Shown here piece by piece: positions 7,776-11,805 of a DNA stretch of 12,954 nt. Source of the stretch: Candidatus Methanophagales archaeon ANME-1-THS (GTDB taxonomy: Archaea > Halobacteriota > Syntropharchaeia > Alkanophagales > Methanospirareceae). The stretch covers positions 1-12,954 of the forward strand of contig RXIE01000080.1 of NCBI GenBank assembly GCA_004212135.1. Direction: 5' to 3'. The notes under the pieces were generated by a model, which saw only the letters and a program-made list of their open reading frames with translations, made no database searches and was not told where the DNA came from. Position 1 is the first letter of the stretch; each line of letters starts with the position of its first letter. The position numbers and the translations under genes were made by a program.

Positions 7776-8088
7776 TTCTCTCTTCTGAGCGGCTGGGATT
7801 CTCTCATAGCTGACGAGCGGTTTAAGGTTACCGATGATGCGACCGATCCCGGCAAGGTCAGTACCTGGACATCGGTCAAGCCCTGGGGTACCGATACGGA
7901 TAGCGGCGTGACCGTAACCTATGGTCAGTTCAAGGACTTATATCTCGCCTTCGAACTCAAAGGCTCGGGGACCGGGAACGCACCGATCTCGGTGCTCGGG
8001 GAGGTGATATGATGCAGAAAACAGGATATAAATTAGAACTGGAAGGAGGTGCTCCGTTGTTCGTCTCGCCCGAGCATACGGGTTATGG
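7766..8088 (+). repeat. Array repeat R3 (type A)
   Basis: 323 bp. It retains the 14 bp missing from type B, so the plus frame ends with GSGTGNAPISVLGEVI and a stop that overlaps a new ATGATG. The tail (MMQKTGYKLELEGGAPL, HTGYG) is nearly identical to R0. TTATGG at the end gives the stop of toxin C4. Confidence 0.92.
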
Positions 8089-8505
8089 TTTGATAATAGA
8101 TAGAAGTTTAGCGAGGTCAGAAGTTGAGAATACCGCAATACGGGACTGTCGCTTAAGCCTTTTCTCATTTGACCAGATACCACAATTGAGCGAAAATGCT
8201 AGTGCAAAGTACGGGATGTCTTTAACATGTTCCCCTAATAATTCCTTCGCTTCTCTACTAAAATCTTTAAATTCTTCATCCGGGACAACCCCTACAAACA
8301 ACTTTAAACTTTCCATTGCCTCCTCAAAATCCGCTTCAGTAATCTTAGATTTCCTGCAAATCTCTTCTTTATTCTTGAATAACTCGTTGATACCAAGCAA
8401 TGGAGTATATAACTCAAAAATTTCAAAAGAAGTAATTAATTCCCGTGTTTGGGATTCTTTTTTGAAGAAAGAGAATAAAACGTTGGCATCAACTACCAAC
8501 TTCAT
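8083..8505 (-). CDS. PIN-domain VapC-like toxin, cassette C4
   Basis: 140 residues, MKLVVDANVLFSFFKKES. D6, E41 (INEL) and D96 (HVKDIPYFALAF) are in place; the fourth acidic position is Glu (WSNEK, E114) rather than Asp. The start abuts the antitoxin stop (TAAATG). The TAA stop is supplied by repeat R3. Confidence 0.9.
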   Translation of the reverse strand: MKLVVDANVLFSFFKKESQTRELITSFEIFELYTPLLGINELFKNKEEICRKSKITEADFEEAMESLKLFVGVVPDEEFKDFSREAKELLGEHVKDIPYFALAFSLNCGIWSNEKRLKRQSRIAVFSTSDLAKLLSIIKP

Positions 8506-8739
8506 TTACAGCCACCCACGTCTCTTCCATTCCTCAGCAACCCCTTCTTTAGCTTTCTCGCCCAATATCAGACAATCTTCGTCGGTTAATGTTGAGCTCT
8601 CCAGCATTTTGTCCAACCTTTTAAGGAGCAATCCCCTCGCCAGCCTGAGCCTTATCACCGACCTTATATCCTCCCTTAACTCCAACATCGTCTTTTCATC
8701 AAGTTCTACTCCCGGAACCTCAACAACTAATTTAGCCAT
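8506..8739 (-). CDS. VapB-like antitoxin, cassette C4
   Basis: 77 residues from MAKLVVEVPGVELDEKTM. The upstream extension to 8901 would be repeat sequence and is rejected. The C-terminal pattern STLTDEDCLILGEKAKEG matches the other VapB-like members; it ends EEWKRRGWL. The leader is 36 nt instead of 33 and its ribosome site is weak (GGTCTTGGTCG). The first 8 or so codons are identical in DNA to the C5 antitoxin. Confidence 0.83.
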   Translation of the reverse strand: MAKLVVEVPGVELDEKTMLELREDIRSVIRLRLARGLLLKRLDKMLESSTLTDEDCLILGEKAKEGVAEEWKRRGWL

Positions 8740-8775
8740 ATCGACCAAGACCACTAATAATAGTAACTCAGCGCC

Positions 8776-8785
8776 TATAAATAAC
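8776..8785 (-). promoter_or_regulatory. TATA box for C4 operon
   Basis: GTTATTTATA on the minus strand in R4, 36 nt from the antitoxin ATG, 3 nt further than in its neighbours. Confidence 0.68.
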
Positions 8786-9098
8786 TTCTCTCTTCTGAGC
8801 GGCTGGGATTCTGTCATAGCTGACTGCCGGTTCAAGGTTACCGATGATGAGACTGATCCCGGCGAGGTCAGTACCTGGACTTCACTCAAGCTCTGGGGCA
8901 CTGATAAGGATAGCGGCGTGACCGTAACCTATGGTCAATTCAAGGACTTATATCTCGCCTTCGAACTCAAAGGCTCGGGGACCGGGAACGCACCGATCTC
9001 CGTGCTCGGGGAGGTGGTATGATGCACATAATAAGATCCACAATGGACTTGGAAGATGGTGCTCCTTTGCTCGTCTCGACGGAGCATACAGTTCACAG
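8776..9098 (+). repeat. Array repeat R4 (type A)
   Basis: 323 bp, with the GEVV stop overlapping ATGATG. The tail differs from R3 (MMHIIRSTMDLEDGAPLLVS) and ends GTTCACAGG. In place of TTA it offers TCA, so the C5 toxin ends in TGA at the same position. Confidence 0.9.
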
Positions 9099-9500
9099 GA
9101 ATTGTAATTCCATTAGTTCCTTGGTTGATAGTACTTTCACTCGGGACTGCTTCTTTAATCGTTTATCCTCCGACCAGAGTGGGCAATCGAATTTCAGAGC
9201 CAAAGCAAAGAAATCTGAATCATTTGGGTCTGGAGATACTTTTCTTGCTTCTGATAGGTATTCACAGTATTCCTCTTCCTTGATAAACTTTACGACAACC
9301 TTAAGCAACCGCTCTATCAATAGAAATTGCGCATCTGATAACGAGAACCTCGTAAGGATTTCCGATCTGTGTTCAGCGATCTCACCAATAGAAAAGGCTG
9401 GCGAATGCAATTCTAAGTCAGGAAGAAGTGATAATTCCCTCGCTTTTGACCGTTCGTTAAAGAAAGAGAAGAGTATGTTGGTATTAACAATAAGCTTCAT
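9093..9500 (-). CDS. PIN-domain VapC-like toxin with Asn at the first catalytic Asp, cassette C5
   Basis: 135 residues, MKLIVNTNILFSFFNERS. E40 (IGEI), D94 (PDPNDSDFFALAL) and D112 (WSEDK) are present, but the first PIN acid, D6 in its relatives, is N6 (codon AAT). Loss of this residue usually weakens or abolishes PIN nuclease activity, so this may be a detoxified or regulatory copy. The reading frame is intact. The start abuts the antitoxin stop (TAGATG); the TGA stop lies in repeat R4. The C-terminus ELQFL is shorter than in C1 and C3. Confidence 0.88.
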   Translation of the reverse strand: MKLIVNTNILFSFFNERSKARELSLLPDLELHSPAFSIGEIAEHRSEILTRFSLSDAQFLLIERLLKVVVKFIKEEEYCEYLSEARKVSPDPNDSDFFALALKFDCPLWSEDKRLKKQSRVKVLSTKELMELQFL

Positions 9501-9731
9501 CTATACTAATCCTAACTGCTTAAGTTTTTCAAACCTACCCCTCTTAACTTCTCTTCCAAGTTCAACGAGTTCCTCCTCACTTAACTGGTTTGCACCCTTC
9601 ATAACCTCATCTATAAACAATGAAAGTAATTTACGCTTTTCTTTCAATGATATGAGTTCCTTTACCTCACGCTCTATCATTTCCATTTCTTCTCCAAGTA
9701 ATTCTGGAACCTCAACAACTAATTTAGCCAT
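9501..9731 (-). CDS. VapB-like antitoxin, cassette C5
   Basis: 76 residues from MAKLVVEVPELLGEEM. An ATG 7 codons upstream (MFLQVRG) is possible, but the one at 9731 follows GGTGAGAGG directly and aligns with the other antitoxins. The C-terminus ELGREVKRGRFEKLKQLGLV nearly equals the C3 antitoxin, while the N-terminus equals C4. It is therefore a mosaic of the two. Confidence 0.83.
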   Translation of the reverse strand: MAKLVVEVPELLGEEMEMIEREVKELISLKEKRKLLSLFIDEVMKGANQLSEEELVELGREVKRGRFEKLKQLGLV

Positions 9732-9764
9732 CCCTCTCACCTGTAAGAACATTTACCCACCGGA

Positions 9765-9774
9765 TATAAATAAC
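9765..9774 (-). promoter_or_regulatory. TATA box for C5 operon
   Basis: GTTATTTATA on the minus strand in R5, 33 nt from the antitoxin ATG. The leader shares TTTACCCACC (plus strand) with C3. Confidence 0.7.
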
Positions 9775-10073
9775 TTCTCTCTTCTGAGCGGCTGGGATTC
9801 TCTCATAGCTGACGAGCGGTTCAAGGTCACTACTGATGCGACCGATCCCGGCGAGGTCAGTACCTGGACTTCGGGCAAACCCTGGGGCACTGATAAGGAT
9901 AGTGGCGAGACCGTAACCTATGGTCAATTCAAGGACTTATATCTCGCTTTTGAACTCAAGGAACGCACCGATCTCCGTGCTCGGGGAGGTGGTATGATGC
10001 AGAAAACAGGATATAAAATAGAACTGGAAGAAGGTTTTACTTCGTTCGTTTCGCCCAAGCATACGGTCTATAG
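9765..10073 (+). repeat. Array repeat R5 (type B, diverged tail)
   Basis: 309 bp, with the 14-bp deletion but a type-A-like tail start (MMQKTGYKIELE). The end is diverged (AAGCATACGGTCTATAGG) and does not provide the toxin stop. Confidence 0.9.
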
Positions 10074-10160
10074 GAAATTAAGTTATTCTTCAGGGGGGAA
10101 TCAGGAATTACCAAAAACTGAAGGGGGGATGTGCTCCCCTGCGGGTCGGGAGCATGAGGT
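10074..10160. other. Extra 87-bp segment with hairpin between R5 and cassette C6
   Basis: Absent from the other cassettes. It contains two runs of six G (10093-10098, 10123-10128) and a perfect 7-bp inverted repeat TGCTCCC / GGGAGCA (10132-10154, 9-nt loop). The bases from 10149 (GGAGCATGAGGTTCAC) resemble the end of R4, so a partial second copy of the repeat terminus supplies the TGA stop of toxin C6. The hairpin lies just past the toxin stop on the minus strand and could act as an RNA 3' end; the T run follows only some 20 nt later. Confidence 0.6.
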
Positions 10161-10586
10161 TCACGATTTAATTAACCCAAAATATTCTTCAACCTCTTTG
10201 TCATGTAAAACCTTAACTACTTTTTGTCTCTTCAATCGCGGCTCTCTCGACCAGATGGGGGCTTTATCAAATGCCAGAGATAAAGCAAAGTACGGAGCAT
10301 CTTTTAAATGCGGGGCTACTCCTTTGGCTTCGAGTAAAAATTGGACATATTCAGATTTTGGAACAATTGTAATGAATTCTGAGAATAGATTAGAAGCAAA
10401 AGCCAAAACAGACTCCTCACTGAGCTTAGACGATTTAGAAATTTTAGATACATTCTCTTTGAACTCATCTAATATAAAATCTGGAGATATTGTTTTAACC
10501 CCCTTATCGTACAACTGGAACAATAGCTCTAATGCTTTATTCCTCATTATGCAGGAGAATACAACATTGGCATTCACAACCAACAT
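10161..10586 (-). CDS. PIN-domain VapC-like toxin with altered catalytic residues, cassette C6
   Basis: 141 residues, MLVVNANVVFSCIMRNKALE. The first catalytic position is Asn (N5, codon AAT) instead of Asp, and the fourth is E114 in WSREP. E41 (LDEF) and D96 (HLKDAPYFALSL) remain. The fold pattern is otherwise intact and the frame uninterrupted. The most divergent PIN toxin of the array, it also starts 15 nt after the antitoxin stop rather than abutting it. Reduced nuclease activity is likely but unproven. Confidence 0.87.
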   Translation of the reverse strand: MLVVNANVVFSCIMRNKALELLFQLYDKGVKTISPDFILDEFKENVSKISKSSKLSEESVLAFASNLFSEFITIVPKSEYVQFLLEAKGVAPHLKDAPYFALSLAFDKAPIWSREPRLKRQKVVKVLHDKEVEEYFGLIKS

Positions 10587-10601
10587 AGTAAAACCAGACG
10601 C

Positions 10602-10838
10602 TTATAAAACCCCATGCCTCCTTGCAATTCCTTCTTTTAGTTCATCACCGAGTTTTAATGCTTCCTCTTCTGTCAATTTCGATTTAGAAGCAATCTTCCT
10701 TAACAACTCCCTTTTCAATTCAACTTCCATGCAATGCTTAAGGGATTTAAAAAGCAACGCCTCAAAATCTATCTCTCTTGAGAGTTTTCTTATCTCTTCT
10801 CTTAATTCCGCAGGGACTTCTAACCTCAACTCTGCCAT
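10602..10838 (-). CDS. VapB-like antitoxin, cassette C6
   Basis: 78 residues from MAELRLEVPAELREEIRKLS. The start is fixed by GGTGGT upstream and the 33-nt spacing; the extension to 10997 is repeat DNA. The C-terminus SKLTEEEALKLGDELKEGIARRHGVL follows the common VapB-like pattern. The N-terminal MAEL...VPxEL group places it nearest the C1 and C2 antitoxins. Confidence 0.83.
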   Translation of the reverse strand: MAELRLEVPAELREEIRKLSREIDFEALLFKSLKHCMEVELKRELLRKIASKSKLTEEEALKLGDELKEGIARRHGVL

Positions 10839-10871
10839 TTCTACCACCACTGATAACATTAGCCTACTGGA

Positions 10872-10881
10872 TATAAATAAC
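10872..10881 (-). promoter_or_regulatory. TATA box for C6 operon
   Basis: GTTATTTATA on the minus strand in R6, 33 nt from the antitoxin ATG. Confidence 0.7.
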
Positions 10882-11180
10882 TTCTCTCTTCTGAGCGGCT
10901 GGGATTCTATCATAGCTGACGAGCGGTTCAAGGTCACTGCTGATGCGACCGATCCCGGCGAGGTCAGTACCTGGACTTCGGGCAAGCCCTGGGGCACTGA
11001 TACGGATAGTGGCGTGACAGTAACCTATGGTCAATTCAAGGACTTATATCTCGCTTTTGAACTCAAGGAACGCACCGATCTCCATGCTCGCGGAGGTGGT
11101 CTGATGCAGAAACTAAGATTCACAAGAGAACTGGAAGATGGTGCTCCTTTGCTCGTCTCGCCCGAGCATACGGGTTATGG
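10872..11180 (+). repeat. Array repeat R6 (type B)
   Basis: 309 bp, with the 14-bp deletion; the tail resembles R1 and R2 (QKLRFTRELEDGAPL) but ends GGGTTATGG as in R0 and R3, a mosaic. The potential TTA stop is not used by C7, whose toxin stops 13 nt before the repeat. Confidence 0.92.
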
Positions 11181-11192
11181 TGCAATAGTGAA

Positions 11193-11540
11193 TCAATCTT
11201 CAATTACTTTAAATCCTTCTTCTTCAACCAAAAACAATTTACCTTTGAACTCCTTCACTGCCTGTACCAACAAAGATAAAGCCTCTACCAGTTTCTCTGC
11301 TTTAGGAGGGTGGATTCGAAACGCTACCAGGCCAGAAAATTCTCGTGGTGGATACAAGAACGTGTTAAGGAAATCGGTATCTCGAGTGACCAACACAAGT
11401 TTCCTTCCTCTCGCTAAAGACATAACCTCGCTATTAGCAACACCTTTCGGCACATATTCCACTGAAAATCCTTTTGACTCTAAAAATAGCTTTACAGATT
11501 TTGGTATATTTTCATCGAGCAGGAACTTTAAATCTGACAT
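11193..11540 (-). CDS. DUF5615 PIN-like toxin, cassette C7
   Basis: 115 residues, MSDLKFLLDENIPKSVKLFLESKG. The family marks are the LLDENIP opening (D9, E10), SEVMSLA (E38) and LVTRDTDFLN (D54, D56), the acids of the compact PIN-like fold also seen in Mut7-C. Proteins of this family are regularly encoded next to DUF433 antitoxins and are regarded as RNase toxins. The gene overlaps the antitoxin by 29 nt. It is unrelated in sequence to the PIN toxins of C1 and C3 to C6, yet sits in the same architecture. Confidence 0.88.
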   Translation of the reverse strand: MSDLKFLLDENIPKSVKLFLESKGFSVEYVPKGVANSEVMSLARGRKLVLVTRDTDFLNTFLYPPREFSGLVAFRIHPPKAEKLVEALSLLVQAVKEFKGKLFLVEEEGFKVIED

Positions 11541-11742
11541 AATGCTCTCCCCTAATAACTTCGGCAGCGTACTCCAAAGCTTCTCGAATCATTTCCCTAT
11601 TCAGGCTAGGATACTCTTCCAAAATCTTTTCAATCGCTTCTTCAGCAGCAAGCAACTCAATAATATCACTCACCAATATCCGGGTTCCTTTAAACACTGG
11701 TTTTCCATGACAAATATCTGGGTCAGCACTGATATACCTCAT
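11512..11742 (-). CDS. DUF433 antitoxin, cassette C7
   Basis: 76 residues, MRYISADPDICHGKPVFKGTRI. The ICHGKPVFKGTRILVSDIIELLA block and the EEYPSLNREMIREALEYAAE block are diagnostic of DUF433, a winged-helix-like DNA-binding antitoxin family. The ATG at 11742 is preferred over the TTG codon just before it. There is no clear ribosome site upstream (TATTCCGTTG), and the TATA box is only about 27 nt away, so the mRNA may be nearly leaderless. Confidence 0.88.
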   Translation of the reverse strand: MRYISADPDICHGKPVFKGTRILVSDIIELLAAEEAIEKILEEYPSLNREMIREALEYAAEVIRGEHYVRFKVPAR

Positions 11743-11762
11743 CAACGGAATATAAAACCTAA

Positions 11763-11774
11763 TTATTTAAATAA
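11763..11774. promoter_or_regulatory. Palindromic TATA element between C7 and the second CARDB gene
   Basis: TTATTTAAATAA is a perfect 12-bp palindrome at the spot of the repeat TATA box. Its centre is about 27 nt from the DUF433 ATG on the minus strand and about 37 nt from the CARDB ATG at 11806 on the plus strand, so it could serve both directions. A further TTTTATA (minus strand) at 11751-11757 is too close to the ATG for normal spacing. Confidence 0.5.
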
Positions 11775-11805
11775 CTTCTCCGTGCTCGGGGAGGTGGTCT
11801 GATGC
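11766..11805 (+). repeat. Array repeat R7, truncated to about 40 bp
   Basis: Only the left edge (TAAATAACTTCTC) and the X/next-gene junction (CGTGCTCGGGGAGGTGGTC) remain. The central 240 or more bases are missing. The join lies within CTTCTC / GATCTC, a short microhomology. It keeps the GAGGTGGT ribosome site of the CARDB gene. Confidence 0.8.

Larger units (their letters stand above)
5067..8012 (+). other. Chimeric plus-strand open frame through R0 to R3 and cassettes C1 to C3
   Basis: 981 codons opening at ATGATG in R0 and ending at the GEVI stop in R3. The translation alternates repeat-derived segments (GWDSLIADERFKVT ... YLAFEL) with low-complexity Ser/Asn-rich stretches that are plainly the antisense of the TA genes. 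I do not call it a protein gene. It is recorded because it remains open across three cassettes and because an automated annotation could pick it instead of the minus-strand genes. If translated it would be a mosaic of X modules. Confidence 0.3.
8009..9022 (+). other. Chimeric plus-strand open frame through C4
   Basis: 337 codons from the ATGATG in R3 to the GEVV stop in R4. The middle is the antisense of the C4 toxin and antitoxin, so a real protein is doubtful. It overlaps the frames on both sides by 4 nt (ATGA), as translationally coupled genes do. Confidence 0.3.
9019..11802 (+). other. Chimeric plus-strand open frame through C5 to C7
   Basis: 927 codons from R4 to the GEVV stop in the truncated R7, just upstream of the second CARDB gene. 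The content is repeat modules alternating with antisense of TA genes. It is not accepted as an ordinary gene. Its last codons (GAGGTGGTC) provide the ribosome site of the CARDB gene at 11806. Confidence 0.3.

Noticed and set aside
7980..7995. GCACCGATCTCGGTGC hairpin in R3 as terminator
   Set aside because: The stem is broken in R0, R1 and R4 and there is no adjacent T run, so it is not a conserved element of the repeat.
8740..8901. N-terminal extension of the C4 antitoxin into the repeat (similar extensions exist for C1, C2 and C6)
   Set aside because: The extension is repeat DNA upstream of the TATA box; the ATG next to the ribosome site aligns with all the other antitoxins.
4849..11805. 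CRISPR-like alternation of repeats and spacers
   Set aside because: Repeats are about 300 bp, spacers are complete TA operons, and no cas genes are present.
4849..11805. Integron cassette array
   Set aside because: No tyrosine integrase, attI or folded attC-like site; each cassette has its own promoter, and the repeats are protein-coding in origin.
4849..11805. Diversity-generating retroelement or transposon array
   Set aside because: No reverse transcriptase or transposase, no adenine-biased template/variable pair, no terminal inverted repeats seen.
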